A stretch of 64,000 nucleotides of DNA from Perca fluviatilis (GCF_010015445.1 NC_053118.1:11810437-11874436); one strand, 5' to 3'. Positions 23,970 through 35,784 are shown, counted from the first letter of the stretch. Program-made: numbers and translations. Notes: a model not told the origin generated them from the sequence alone.

Positions 23970-24250
23970 CCTACGGAAGCCGAGAACGGCCGTGCTTGCA
24001 ACTTCTTTTTTCCAGCAACCCAAAAATGAAAGAAGACATTACCATCACATTTTAGTGGTATTTTCTTCTTAATTCATTAGGCACACCAGTAACATGTTTT
24101 ATACTTCTTGTGACAATAATACAATTAATCTTATTTCCATATATGTATTTTTTTGATAAGACCTTATTTTGACCTTATCTCCAGATTTTTTCTCGAGATT
24201 ACGTCATTAAAAACAATGCTACAAGCACGGCCGTTTTTTGGACTTCCATA
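23970..24250. mobile_element. Possible short inverted-repeat MITE
   Basis: CGGAAGCCGAGAACGGCCGT plus GCTTG at the left pairs with CAAGC plus ACGGCCGTTTTTTGGACTTC at the right (24223-24247), separated by about 220 AT-rich bases. This could be a small MITE. No target duplication was found, so the limits are approximate. Confidence 0.5.
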
Positions 24251-24299
24251 CAGAACGACCCCAAAGTGTCGCTGGAGTTTTACTCAAAACGTTCTTAAT

Positions 24300-24720
24300 C
24301 CCATCGCGTCAAAAAGCGACGCTTGGTCAGGTGTCTTCGGGGTTCGTTATTGACGCAAAAAGTCTCCTTTGGCGTCATATTTAGACGCGCCTGGTCGGGA
24401 CTCTTGGCGTCACTTTTTGACACTCTAGGTTGGGACTCTCGGGACTCACATCCAGCCCCTTTGGCGTCATATTTAGACGCGCCTGGTCGGGACTCTTGGC
24501 GTCACTTTTTGACACTATAGGTTGGGACTCTCGGGACTCACATCCAGCCCCTTTGGTGTAATATTTACACGCGCTTGGTCGGGACTCTTGGCGTCACTTT
24601 TATAACTCCTGTGTCGTGGACTGTTGCCGTCACTTTTTGACGCTGTGGGTCGAGACGGTCAGTATCTGACGCTAAGAGCCACTGACCAAGCGTCAGTATT
24701 TTCCGAGTTGGGAGCGAGAA
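24300..24720. repeat. 92-bp minisatellite built of GCGTCA/TGACGC units
   Basis: The block from TTTGGCGTCATATTTAGACG repeats with a period of exactly 92 bases: equivalent bases lie at 24371, 24463 and 24555. The third copy is more diverged. Each unit contains GGCGTCACTTTTTGAC, able to form small GCGTCA/TGACGC stem-loops. Outside the repeats, CGCTTGGTCAG (left, from about 24320) pairs with CTGACCAAGCG (right, about 24682), so the array may sit inside a larger inverted-repeat element. Confidence 0.75.
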
Positions 24721-24751
24721 TGGGTTGGTCTTATTCCCTTTCTACATGCAC

Positions 24752-25373
24752 CTTAAGGTGTAGACACATTTAGCCGACGGCCGACCGTTGACAGAAAACC
24801 CCGTCGATATGATCAGTCGCGTCCCCGAGGTCCAAAAAAGTGCCACAGAACAGACCAAAAAGACGAGAGGAGACGAGACGTAATACATATCTATAACAGC
24901 AGGCGGCGCTAATCTGTAATGTTGCCCAAGAAATGAAAACCGGCAGCTGATTGGACGAACGCGTCACAAGGGTTTGTTTTCTCCGAAAATTCAAAGCAAG
25001 ACTGTCATGGCGGCCGTTCAGAATACGATCTCATATCGTACTAAAATAGTTCACTGAAACGTGTTTCTGAAAACATTTTAAGTGAGAAATAGGCCGTGCA
25101 GTTGCTGAATCTGTCTTCATTTCAGCTCAACAAAGGTCAGTTTAAAAGATTTTCGTCAGATTTTGAGAGACTCTAGTCACCTCATCCCGCTCGTCATTTC
25201 CGGGTGAGTCCCGACTGCCCTGCCGCCGACCGAACATGTCAGGTCGGACAAAATGAACGCCGACAGCCCCCCCAGACGGACGACGGCACGGGACACACCG
25301 AACAGATTTGAGTCACTGACCTCGCCAGACTGTCCCACGGCCGATAATCGGCCTGGTGTGTCAGCGCCCTTAG
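24752..25373. mobile_element. MITE with CTAAGGGCGCTGACACACC-type ends
   Basis: The left end CTTAAGGTGTAGACACATTT and the inverse of the right end, CTAAGGGCGCTGACACACCA, are related inverted termini; both lead into CCGA-rich text. The interior is GC-rich (TCGGCCGTGGGACAG on the minus strand). The family is recalled as abundant in percomorphs. No transposase and no clear target duplication were seen, so the superfamily is left open. Confidence 0.65.
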
Positions 25374-26440
25374 AAGTAGGTGAAGTTGAGCAGGAAATAC
25401 CTACATTGCTTCTACAATTGATAACAATTTGATGTGACTCCATCTTACTGACCAGATAATACATTACAGTGTATCTTGTCAGTCCCCAGCAATGCTATCG
25501 ATATGAGCAGGCCACAAAGTTTCTGCTGAATATGATATCAGATGTAGAGACTTAGCCAGACTCCCTGCAGAGTCCCTCACAGTTTACTCCCCAAAAAGCC
25601 TCATTAAAACAGTAGACAGGGTTGGGTTTGTGTACTGAAAAACATGCCGGACTTCCAAACCACAAACACTGCAATACGATTAAAATAAATGGTCAACTCA
25701 TGCCAGAACTTATCCCTGCTGTGGAAACACACTTTCATTGTAAAATAACAGAGGACTCTGATCCAGATTTACTAATGAGCTGCAGGAACCTGTATCAAAT
25801 TACAGAAGGCTAGATCGTGACGGGGCTGGAGATGCGAGCCCCTGATTGGTGTGTTTTTTGGAAGATGAACACCTGTCGTCCCTGGCCGTACATCCCTCCG
25901 TCCATCGTTTCCCAGAAGCCCCGGAGGGAGGAAGGGCAGCGTGATGAACAAGCGGCACTGGCGAACACCCAAGGCAGTGATATCTGATCCGCCTCCCACA
26001 TCCCAGCATAGGCAGAAGGACAATGAAGGAAGGAAAATATGTCACATCCCAGCCCTCAAAACGAGTAGATGAGAGCTGTGTTTCCTGTTACCCCCTTATC
26101 CTCCCCCTCCTTCTAGTTTGATTTAAGAGCTGAGCCACTTTAAGTAGAGAGATATGGCAGGGGGGGCTGAGAGAAAATAACAAGGCCCACCAAGAGATTA
26201 AGCAGTTAGCCATATGGCTGTTGTTGAAGATACTCTATGATCCAGTAAAACACATTTCCAAAGTTTACATGATCCTGTAGCTGTGTGCCCACTGTCAGAA
26301 CAAAGTCAGTCCAGATGTTGCTTTGCGACCTGTAATCAAATCTCAATGTAGGATAAGCAAATCTGCACTTAGAAAATAACTTTGTAAGAGCTCAACGCAT
26401 TCCCATGAATGTGTTCGTAGGATAGCATTCAAAAACCTAT
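25374..26440. other. Unique non-coding DNA
   Basis: No gene, RNA or transposon is recognised. Overlapping minus frames near 25772-26045 lack splice or domain support. Confidence 0.4.
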
Positions 26441-26567
26441 GCACACCAAGTCGTATGATATCATATAGTGTGCTAAATTACGGAGACCTCGCGACCGGTC
26501 GCGTGACAGATACGTTTAGTGGTCTTTACAGATAAGTTTAGCTGAGAAAAGGCGACTGTAACTATGG
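26441..26567. repeat. Repeat segment duplicated across the next element
   Basis: AAGTTTAGCTGAGAAAAGG at 26534-26552 recurs at 27323-27341 in the same orientation, followed in both by GACYGT-type text. CGCGACCGGTCGCG near 26489 is a short perfect palindrome. Either a repeat was split or a local duplication flanks the transposon at 26568-27281. Confidence 0.45.
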
Positions 26568-27281
26568 TCCCATCCACTTGTCAATCAAATTATCTAAAGT
26601 TTGCGAAAAACATTCATGCGAATAAAGCCGGTGAAAGTGTGTTTCCATCCAACGGCTTTAAAGCGAATAAAAACCTGTCACATGCCGTTTAGCGGTCAAA
26701 TTGGCATATTGAATAGATTTGAGACATTTGAAGGTGTTTCCATTAATTTTTTGCACTGCACAACATTCAAGCAAACATTTGCGAACAAAGTTCCCTAGCC
26801 AAAATGGATCGCGCAGCGGTCTACCTACAAATGATTAATATTACACAAGTTGTAATAGTGCTGATGTGCCTGCTGATAGCAACAAGTCAAAGTACAATAA
26901 GACAACGGCGCTATCAAAACATCGGTATGATGATGCAGATGCATAATTTTTGCTATCTAAAATAGCAGTTATATTTTGCTTGTAAATTCAATTTAAAATG
27001 TCTCCTCTTCCGTCCACTTATATCTGCCTTTGTTGACACCCGCCATGTCTTCGAAGAAAGGGAAAAATACGTGGCGGAAATTAAAAACACTTTTTGGTTA
27101 CAACCATAAAACGTTTCCATGAGCGTTTATCGCATAAGCCATTTACCAATTAAGAGAAAATGAGCTCGAACGTACAAACTTTGTGTCGATATTCATAAAA
27201 TTCAATCGAATTTTACTGTTTCCATAAGGCATTTTTCATTCATTCATATTACTTAATTTGCATAAAAACGTGTGGATGGGA
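26568..27281 (+). mobile_element. DNA transposon remnant with TCCCATCCAC ends
   Basis: The left end TCCCATCCACTTGT and the inverse right end TCCCATCCACACGT form inverted termini, with a further AAATTA block in both. It is about 714 bp and contains a short open frame at 26804-26965 but no recognisable transposase. Direct repeats lie just outside. Confidence 0.6.
26804..26965 (+). pseudogene. 53-aa open frame inside the transposon remnant
   Basis: The frame starts MDRAAVYLQ, has a hydrophobic stretch at about residues 16-27 (VVIVLMCLL within it), then RQRRYQ, and ends in TAG. Its position inside an inverted-repeat element suggests the remnant of a transposon N-terminal exon. No family can be named with confidence and it may be chance. 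Confidence 0.25.
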
Positions 27282-27388
27282 AAATGGCTTGTGAGGCGGG
27301 TCGTTACAGCCGTTACAGTGAAGTTTAGCTGAGAAAAGGTGACCGTCAAACGGCGACGACAGTTAAGTTTAGACAACAAATCGACTAG
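27282..27388. repeat. AAGTTTAG-rich repeat segment
   Basis: This contains AAGTTTAGCTGAGAAAAGG again and AAGTTTAGACAACAAATCG, words recalled from a dispersed fish repeat. Confidence 0.4.
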
Positions 27389-27987
27389 TTAAAGGTACAC
27401 TGTGTAGGAATTACTCCCTTCTAGCGGTGAAATTGTATTTCGCGCTCAAACAAATAGTGCTCTCTAGCGCCTCGCTTTTTCAAATGCGTGTTGCAATTAC
27501 GGTAGCCGTTACGTACCAAGAAGCTATGACAACATGTCTTCCAATAGCGCTTCATCGCTTTTTCGCCGACGAGGATTCCTTGTCCTGTGGCTCGCCATAA
27601 GTATGATCCTCCATTATGAACTAAACTGCAGTGCAGGCTTTCCAATTTTCCCGGGGCGGTGACAAGCTCCGCTCACTGATCTCCTTCTCCGTTTCAGCTG
27701 GTTTCAGTCACGTGACGCTGGCTCTGAACAAAACGTTGTGGATTAGCTGGACAGGTAGACTAGTGCTTTATGTCCCTCTCAGCGATTCTAGTTTTTCAAA
27801 ATGGTGGAACGACATGGAAGCCTCCTTGGACTTGCCTGTCCAATGTAAATACAGATAAGAAATTCTTCGCTTACGAGGATAAGTCAGATCATTGGCAGAG
27901 GTCATTTTACACCAATGAGGACATATTGATGAATGAAGACATTGATTTTAGCTAATAAAATACTTACACTGCACAGGGAACCTATAA
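27389..27987 (+). mobile_element. TTAA-type MITE beginning TTAAAGGTACACTGTGTAGG
   Basis: The left edge is TTAA AGGTACACTGTG. The right edge CACTGCACAGGGAACCTATAA is a diverged inverse of it. Internal words CTAGCGGTGAAATTG and AGTGCTCTCTAGCGCCTCGC are typical of a family common in teleosts. There is no transposase. The right TTAA is mutated to TATAA. Confidence 0.75.
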
Positions 27988-28362
27988 GATTAGAAAAAAA
28001 GATTGTGGTTTTGGGTTAAAACACCGCTCCCCTTCAGTATTACTCCTGGGACATGGACGCCCGTTCCCTGTGTGAAAGTCTTGTGGTTTCCCCTTAACTT
28101 CTTCCGGGACGCGAACCCCACTCCCTCACTTGCAAAGCCTGCGATTTAGGACCCAACCATCCACCCTGACATTCTCCCTACCTGGATCTTCATGGTCTTA
28201 TACATACAATGTGGTGCATACAGTAATAAATATGAGGAATACATACGAATTACAGCGCATTACTTTTTTAGCTATGTGCGAATGGTTCATGTTTCATCAC
28301 TGAGCTATTGCATGATTTCACTTTTGTCTTACACTTTTTGAACTAGTCTTAAGTTGGACAAA
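27988..28362. other. Unique spacer
   Basis: No gene or transposon is recognised. Confidence 0.4.
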
Positions 28363-28797
28363 CAGGGTTTCTGCAGGTTTCACCAAGTCAAATGTAAGGC
28401 TTTTAAAGACCTTTTTAAGACCATTATGAATGGAATTTAAGACCTACAAAAAACTACAAAAAGAAATGCAGAGTGTGGCTGATGATCGTTTGCTGGAGAC
28501 CCTTCAGAGCAGTTAGAGGTTTCTCACTTTTTGCATGTTGGTCTCATTTGTAGTCGTAATACAGCAAATTATAGTTGGACTAGCGAAAGAAAGAACTACA
28601 ACACCACGGAATCAAAAAGAAACACTAAGCGCTGCAGGAGCATTTCTGAGCATTAGAGGTAGCTTTACATGGATGTAAGAACATTACGACTTGTTTAAAA
28701 AATATTAAAGACCTAGAACACAATACTTTAGCAAATTTAAGACTTTTTAAGGACTAACATTTTGGTTTAGACTTTTTAAGACCCTGCGGAAACCCTG
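28363..28797 (+). mobile_element. MITE with CAGGGTTTCYGC ends, 435 bp
   Basis: It begins CAGGGTTTCTGCAGG and ends CCCTGCGGAAACCCTG, clear inverted termini. The 5-base word acaaa flanks both sides (28358-28362, 28798-28802), a possible short target duplication. The interior carries repeated TTTTTAAGACC words and AGAACTACAACACCACGGAA, shared with 12092-12572. It is non-coding. Confidence 0.85.
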
Positions 28798-29127
28798 ACA
28801 AAGACTGTGCATATTTCTATGGTGCTCTAGTTTTAGAAGGGTGCTGATTTTCATATGCTAATCACGGATTGTTGCTGGATATTGTCAAATAGCAATTCAT
28901 TGCTTAGCTATAGCTGCCAACAGATTAAAGGACTCGAGTACATTTATGAATGGAGAAAAAAAACAAAAGTATTTACATAAGTGGGCATCAAAGTGACTTA
29001 AAATTTCTCATGTGTTATATCAACAAGTACGAAATGCTTTACAGTTACTTTAAGATTGTTAATCAGTCCTGCTTTTCGTAGGTATAGTGACAAAATCAAA
29101 CAAAATACATGAACTGTATAATGGCTG
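28798..29127. other. Unique spacer
   Basis: AT-rich, nothing recognised. Confidence 0.4.
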
Positions 29128-31203
29128 ACCCTACAGTCACATTAGCTACAAAAGAGAGCGACATGCACTCGCTTGCGAGCGCTCCTGGGCGTGCCCATAG
29201 ACAGTATATAATGGACCAACAGATCCCGTTGCTCTGGACGGAGACCAGTGAAGGCTATTAGAAGCACTTTTCCGGTGATCGCCAGCTTTACTGCGCAGCC
29301 TTCAACTGAGAGAGACAACATAAATGTGACGTGAGCAACGTGTCTGAAAGTTGGAAGTCTTCTGGTAGCTGTGCCAAGAGAAATCTCAATCATTCCCAAT
29401 CTTACAGAGACGGAGAGTGTAGGTATATGTAAGGAGATAAAATGGGCACAGGCTAATTATTGCTAACTAAAATGCTAGTTAACATTAGTAATTAAGCCTA
29501 AACAGCTCATGTAAGTCGAAACTGCCTGCAAGCTTATCCTGTACTGTACGGTAATTCCTCTACTATGTGACACAATCGTTAGCCTATTTTACAAAAACGT
29601 TTGCTACGGAGCCGTAACGTGAGATACAAGGTAATGGAGCCTTTTATACATTGTCGTGTTTCTTTAGAACAAAAAAATGGACAAATAGTCTTTAAACGCT
29701 TCAGATATAAAGTTATTCACTGTCAAGTAGGGCTGGGCGATATGGCCAAAAACTGTATCACGATATAAGTGTTTCATATCGGTCGATATCGATAATTATT
29801 GATATTTTTTATGACCTATTTAAAATAAGGACCAGGAGAAAAATATATTAAATTTAAACATTTTTATTTTAAACTTAACCTTCCTCTGATTATAATCCCC
29901 TCAGTTATAAAAGCAGAAATGTCAACACAACCATGGAAATCACTCAAATAATTAAAATGTAAACATAAGTCTAAAATCACAGTGAAGAAAGAATAAGTAA
30001 GAACTGCTTAATAAGGTGTAATAAAATGGTGCAAAGTGTTAAATATAAACATAGAGAAACCTGAGAAGAACTATTTTCTGCAGGTTTAGTGCTAGGTTGG
30101 TAACCTGGCTTCTGGACAGTGCTCAGCACGTCTGCCTCCGTTATTTCTTTGTAGCGTTTAGTAAGGCGCTGATGCAGAGTACCTCTCCATGGCGGTCTGC
30201 TGCTTGTGCGGTGTAGCAGCTGCAGATGTTGTTGGACGTTGCTGGCGAATACGGCTGTGCTCCAAAGTGTGAGCGCGGCTAAGGTGGTAAAACAAGTTTG
30301 CGGTAGTGTTGGTGGGGACGACGGTCAGACTTATAAAATCCCCAAAACTGCCATACTGACTTTTCCTGTTTTTCCTCGTTTCGCTGCTCACTTTCCACTT
30401 ATCCGCCCCACGCCCGGTTCTGTTATTGTAGAATCCAACACGGACAGCGATGTGGCGCAACCAAACATGATACTGTTACATGATTGGCTGTTAGAGTGTC
30501 ACCCTACGTTGCTAGGTTACCAGAGAGTGAGTGCCTTTGTTCATGCAACCAAACTTGCTTTGCAACTTCTGGTTTCTTCCGAAGAAGAAAAAAACAATAT
30601 ATATAAAAACAAGTTATCGAACGTTTTATCGAACGCATTTTCTATTCATATTGATTACGTGGTCTATCGCGATACATATCGTTATCGTTTTATCGCCCAG
30701 CCCTACTGTCGCAAGTGACGTCAAAATGAATGCTAGTCAGTGGAATGCTAACGGGAGGTGATGGCTTTGAAGCATCAAAATGGCGCCATAGGAGGTTTGA
30801 GTTCTGAAGCGAAGCTTACCCCCTAGCCTACCCCTGGCTGCTTGGCGACAGTAAACCGAAATTCTCCGGTGCTACCTTCAAGCACATCTTAAAAGTTACT
30901 TCAGAGGTATTGTTAAGTCACAAAAACAATGTTTTTGGATTTAAAAGTATTTATTTCTCGATAAAAGTAACAAAATATATGAGATAAAATGCCAAACATA
31001 TCAGATATATACAGAAATACGATGTCCTGAAGCGTTTTCCGCCATCTTGAATTATTTTCCACGACTCGCTGCCCTCACGCTACCGTCACTCCGATTGGCA
31101 GTTGCTTTGTCGCATCGCTCAGCATTTGCATTTGCATTTGGCAAACGGCCACTCCCATTGAAAAAAATGTCTCTGTCTCTTGTAGCTAACGTGACTGAGG
31201 GGT
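29128..31203. mobile_element. Long-TIR DNA transposon split by a hAT element
   Basis: The left end ACCCTACAGTCACATTAGCT and the inverse of the right end, ACCCCTCAGTCACGTTAGCT, pair, and pairing continues through CTACAARAGA. The hAT element at 29728-30705 interrupts it, so the original was about 1.1 kb. The interior has CATTTGCATTTGCATTTGGC near the right end and no transposase frame. Its superfamily is unknown. Confidence 0.7.
29728..30705 (+). mobile_element. hAT-type element, TAGGGCTGGGCGATA ends
   Basis: It opens TAGGGCTGGGCGATATGG and closes TATCGCCCAGCCCTA, a perfect 15-base inverted terminus, with secondary GATATCG-rich blocks inside both ends. The flanks are ctgtcaag and ctgtcgcaag, consistent with an aged 8-bp duplication. 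It is about 978 bp. A 170-aa plus frame (30206-30718) runs across the right terminus, shows no dimerisation domain or zinc finger, and is not a transposase. The element is non-autonomous. Confidence 0.88.
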
Positions 31204-31559
31204 GAATTTGCACCAGCTATGTTTTTTCAGTAGCTAAATGTGAGAATTGACACTTTAAAGAAATCTGCTTCTGGCTATGATCCTCTCATTGTTCCGCCCT
31301 TCTACGGATTGTAGTGTGAAGACCTCCAGGCCTTGCATGTCAGCTGGGAGGCTGCAACACGCCGCGGGAAACGCTGCAGGCAGCACAGACTGCTGCATGC
31401 AACAAGAAGACACACACACAAACGCACACGCACAAATAGACACACTAACATGAGAGAATATATGATAACAAATATGTGAGCGGAAAGTCAGACACTTCAT
31501 GCACTTACATATTAACTGAAAAGTTCCTATACCTGCATATTGCCAGTACAGACAGTTCT
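31204..31559. other. Unique spacer
   Basis: A short CA-rich patch near 31411-31433. Nothing else. Confidence 0.4.
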
Positions 31560-31746
31560 CAAAATGAAAAGGTCCCCTTACAAACTTGTTTTCTTTGGAG
31601 TTGAGATTTGGTCACACAATTCTAACAAGAGCTTTCGGCGATTTGCTCAAGAGCAAAGAAGGAGCACATCGCTAATTTGTCTAATTCTGGCTTTGAACCC
31701 GAGACCTCCCGGGTCCCAACGCTGCTTCCCCCACTGACTCACCACG
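31560..31746 (-). repeat. Degraded tRNA-derived SINE
   Basis: On the minus strand GTGAGTCAGTGGGGGAAGC resembles an A box and GGGTTCAAAGCC (plus 31689-31700) resembles a B box, about 35 bases apart as in a tRNA. The following text down to about 31560 is non-tRNA. The A box carries inserted G residues. Confidence 0.45.
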
Positions 31747-32020
31747 TCTAATGATTTATATATTCTGTATTTATTATCAAAATTTAAATTTTATAAACTT
31801 TTTATCATCACATCTTGTGGACAGATAAATCGCAAAAGATTGGCATATACATCCAGTATGAACAGCACAAAAAAAAAAAATAAAGGAATGTGATTCAACA
31901 TTCACTGCACATTGCATTTCATTTCCTCCTCTGCAGGAATAGAATATAAAAAAAAAAAAAAAAAAGAACAAACATGAAATGTGTTTTAAATCACTGGAGG
32001 ACGGTGGCATTGTTCACAGC
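31747..32020. other. AT-rich spacer with poly-A
   Basis: A runs at 31868-31880 and 31949-31965. Confidence 0.4.
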
Positions 32021-32055
32021 ACGCACGCACGCACACACACACACACACACACACA
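32021..32055 (+). repeat. (CA)n microsatellite with CACG start
   Basis: ACGCACGCACGC followed by pure CA. Confidence 0.94.
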
Positions 32056-33046
32056 GCACTTCCCTTTTCTTTTCCCCCTCCCTTGTACGTAATCTGCAGA
32101 ACAATCACACAGCAGCCACACATCACAGTGACAGAGATGCACCTCCTCTCTACCTCTCAGTATCGATCTCCCATCCAATCTAAATGACCCTGTTAACCAT
32201 TCCCTTAGCCCACCCCACCTCTCCTCTTTACTACCCCTCACCGCTTTGTGCACTACTTAGCGAGAGCACTAGCCCCCCCCACCCCCCTCACACACCTACC
32301 CACCCACCTTAGTCCTCTTAGTTTCAAATTGCCCGGTGTGAAATAACTCACATCACTACAAGAGGGATGAGGTCATTAGAACATGTGACGCCCTCTTGAA
32401 ACAGCAAGCATGATTGAAAAATCAATTTTGATGCCTGTTTTTTTGCCTCCTCCTCCTCTCCTCTCTGCTCTCCTCTCATGCCGTCTGGGTTTGCATTTCT
32501 TTCAGTGATGCTCTCAATAACACATTTCCACCATGGAAACACTGAATCAAAAGACATAAAACTATTAGCCCAACGCTCCTTTGTACTTCAAAAAAGCCTT
32601 TATCTCCGTCTACCTAACTGGATTGTTATCTTCCTGCTCTGATTCTGGTTGTGAATGTGCAGGAAGAATACATTCTACCAAAGCAGAAGTTGAGGGTGGG
32701 CTTTGGAGTAGACAAACTAGGGCTGTCACACTCAAATGATGCTGTGCTAATATGTTATCACATACATAACATAGCTCCCCTCTCGGCGATATTTCAATCT
32801 AGCTCATTACTCCGAGCCTCTCTCGGTAGGACTGTGGTCTGTTGGGAGTGCAGCGAGTGGCTTTGAGTGATTTCTGAGTTTTTTGATCTTTTTAGCAGAT
32901 CGCTCCAGGTTAGTTCTTTCGCTCACCTCACATCTCCCATCTATTAAACCGGAGTCATTTTTGAATCATGTTCTTATTAAACGGCTCCTGTGTTCTTTTG
33001 GTTGAATATTTTCACGTTAGAGACGCAAGGACAGGGCCTGCCCACG

Positions 33047-33048
<2 letters not shown>
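32056..33048. other. Unique non-coding DNA
   Basis: A C-rich patch occurs at 32270-32310. No gene or transposon is recognised. Confidence 0.4.

Positions 33049-33098
<50 letters not shown>
33049..33098 (+). repeat. (GA)25 microsatellite
   Basis: A perfect 50-base GA array. Confidence 0.97.
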
Positions 33099-33100
<2 letters not shown>

Positions 33101-34028
33101 TCAGTGTTTCTTTTTCCCTCTTTTCCTTTACCAGCCGTCAACCTTTTTGGGTTCAGTGTAACTTTCATTAGAGAAGGAGATTTAGTGCACTTGAAAAGAC
33201 AGATGAAAGAGTTAGAGGCTAATTATCAGGAAATTGAAAAAAGATAGATGTACTGCAGCGACTACAATTAGTGAAGCACAGAATATCAAAGACTTATCAA
33301 GAGCAAGCGAAAAGGCTGCCTTGAAGAGCGAGCACAATTAAGGCATCTGCAGCCCATGTGAAATGAGAGAGAAGAGGAGGAATAAAAATATGCCGGCTTG
33401 AATAGAAGTATTTTTTTCAACAATTCAGGGATAGGGGGGGAAAGGGGTTGGAGGGAGGGAGAGGGGGTGTTAGCGAGCTGGGCAAATGACATTAAATCAC
33501 ACTGTTAGATGAGCTTCACTCGCTGCAAGTTCTCCTCTTCCTCACTTGCCCTTCTTCCATCCTCACTTCCCCTTTACATTCATTGTGCCTTTTCCACCCT
33601 GCGACACTGCGCTCACTCACACGCACACACTCACTCACACACACACACACACACACTCACTCTGGATGGAGGGGATGGGGGGTGATGTCTAGCCTCTGCT
33701 CTGACGGGACTCTCCTGCATGCTTCATTGCCTCACAAATTTGCACTGATCGACAGTCGCAGGTCACACATGCTCACAAATGGGTCATTTTGGGGCTGTGC
33801 GTGGGTGGGTGTGGGTGAATGTCTGTCCGCCCACTCCGCGCCAAGTATTTCGTCACTCGCCAGCAATGCTGTGTACACCAACACACAACACCGATATTAA
33901 AAAAAAATCTGACTGAAAAGAACAATAAGGTGACAACGTGTCATTTTGGGGCTTTGGGGCTAGTCGAATTTGAATACATGTCATACTGTATGAAAACGAT
34001 AGCAATTCAATAACAGCTGGAACAACTT
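33099..34028. other. Unique non-coding DNA
   Basis: A short CA array lies at about 33614-33660. The frame ending at 33247 has a coiled-coil-like tail (see rejected items). No gene is supported. Confidence 0.4.
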
Positions 34029-34325
34029 TCGTCGATTAATCGATTAGTTGATCAGCGGAAGATCAAATAATCATTTCAATCATTTTTCAAGCAAAAATAG
34101 TGAAAAAAAACCCCGCTCTAATGAGCCGATATGCTGCTTTTTTGTCATATATCATTGCAGACTAAGAATCTTTGGGTTTTTGGACTTACGGTCAAACAAA
34201 ACAAGACATTTGAATGCGTTACCTTGCGCTCTGGGAAGCTGAAATGGGCATTACTAGTCTCTTTTACATTCTAAAAGAAAAAAAGTAATCGCCAGATGAA
34301 TCGATAAAAAACAATAATCGTCACT
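34029..34325. mobile_element. Degenerate hAT-like MITE
   Basis: TCGTCGATTAATCGATTAGT at the left and GATAAAAAACAATAATCGTC at the right resemble the ATCGATTAATCG-rich ends of a common fish hAT family. The outermost TAGGGCTG-type bases are lost and no target duplication is visible. Confidence 0.5.
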
Positions 34326-35722
34326 TGGAGATCTAATCTCGATAAATTGTCTCTGATTGACAGCCACAGGGGCAGAAATGCACACAGATAGCCCCAACAG
34401 TGAAAGAGTGTGTGTTCATGTATACGTATGTTCATTCTCTGTTTGACATTTTAATATCATCATCATCCCATATAAAACTGTCTGATCTCAACTGAATCCC
34501 CAGTGGCAAAAAAAAAAAAAAGTCACATACATTCTATTGTGTGCGTGTGTGCGATACTTTAAAACAACAATATGGTCACAGCAGTAGTTTTGGGACAGTT
34601 GTTTTTTGGCCGTGACGAATTAATAATGTCTGATACTTTTACTTTATAAAAAAAATAGTCTTATTTTATGGAAGAAAAAAAAGAAATAAATCAGTAGTAT
34701 TTCAGTAATGGCCAACATTAGGAGCATCTAACTTTGCAGCCAGGCCATGATTGTGACTCCTCAATATGTGAGAGATGCTTCGGGGTCTGTGCTCTTTCCA
34801 GACAGGCTTTTACATAAACTGCATGGCAGAGGCCTCGCCAAATCTACCATCTGTTGGATCTCTCTCTCTCTCTCTCTCTTCTTCTTCCTCCCATCTCTTC
34901 TCTCTCGTCTGTCTGTTTTTTTTCTCCTTTATTACAAACACGGATCAAAAAACACAGCCATTCTCAGACTGGTTACAAAACAAGAGTTTTTGCTGGTGAG
35001 AACAGAGAGCTCGGTTAAGGGGAGTCGTCACATTTCTTTCTTTTTTTTTTTTTTTTTTGCAGAGCATTTGTTACCAGAGATCTTTAGGGATCCTGCAGTC
35101 TTTAGTCAGAGGACCTGCTTTTCTTGCCATTAGTAGAATGATATAAAACATGACAAAACAGCGTCTGTGTGAAGCCGGGTGTTAGACGGGTCTATTCTCT
35201 CCGGGACTGATATGTAGGGCAAGAGAGGAACAGCAGGAGGAGGAGATAATAAAAAAAAAAAAAAAGGGGATGGGCCTCAGCTGAGAGCTAGGGGGCGCAC
35301 TAGCACATGCACACCACAATGTGGACATGCACTGGCTCCAACACACTCCCAATTGAGGTCCCTATTGGCATGGTAATCCATTACAACAGTATTGCCCAAG
35401 CAAAGCAAAGCCAAATGGAAAATGTTTTTCTTATGCAAATTGCTAAATCACTAATATCTAATAAAATCACACAGAGCTCTTTCAGCACATATCAATAGCC
35501 ACAGTGTGTGTTTCTCGGTCTGTGAGCGAGAGCACACTCTGCCTCGCATTCACACTCGCACATACTGAGAGATGAGATGAGATATTGGGAGGTGGTGGTG
35601 GTGGTGGTGGTGTCTCTTTGACTGTTGTGCCTCAGGCTCTAGCACATGGGATGGGGGGTAAAACAAATGCTAATGTCTCTGAGCCAACTAGCACACATGT
35701 CTAGCAGAGGAGAGGGGGGGAT

Positions 35723-35726
<4 letters not shown>
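34326..35726. other. Unique DNA with short simple repeats
   Basis: A TC run lies at 34859-34879, a T run at 35040-35059, an A run at 35251-35265 and a GGT repeat at 35590-35612. No gene or transposon is recognised. Confidence 0.45.

Positions 35727-35782
<56 letters not shown>
35727..35782 (+). repeat. (AG)28 microsatellite
   Basis: A perfect 56-base AG array. Confidence 0.97.

Positions 35783-35784
<2 letters not shown>

Noticed and set aside
24150..25373. CpG island or promoter
   Set aside because: The CpG richness coincides with a minisatellite and a GC-rich MITE. No gene start or exon follows.
30206..30718. 170-aa open frame as a transposase
   Set aside because: It crosses the right terminus of the hAT element, has no zinc finger or dimerisation-domain pattern, and is best explained as chance.
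33150..33247. Coiled-coil-like tail (LKRQMKELEANYQEIEKR) as a coding exon
   Set aside because: The stop follows at once, there is no donor site, and the frame upstream runs through the GA array. Purine-rich DNA often mimics coiled coils.
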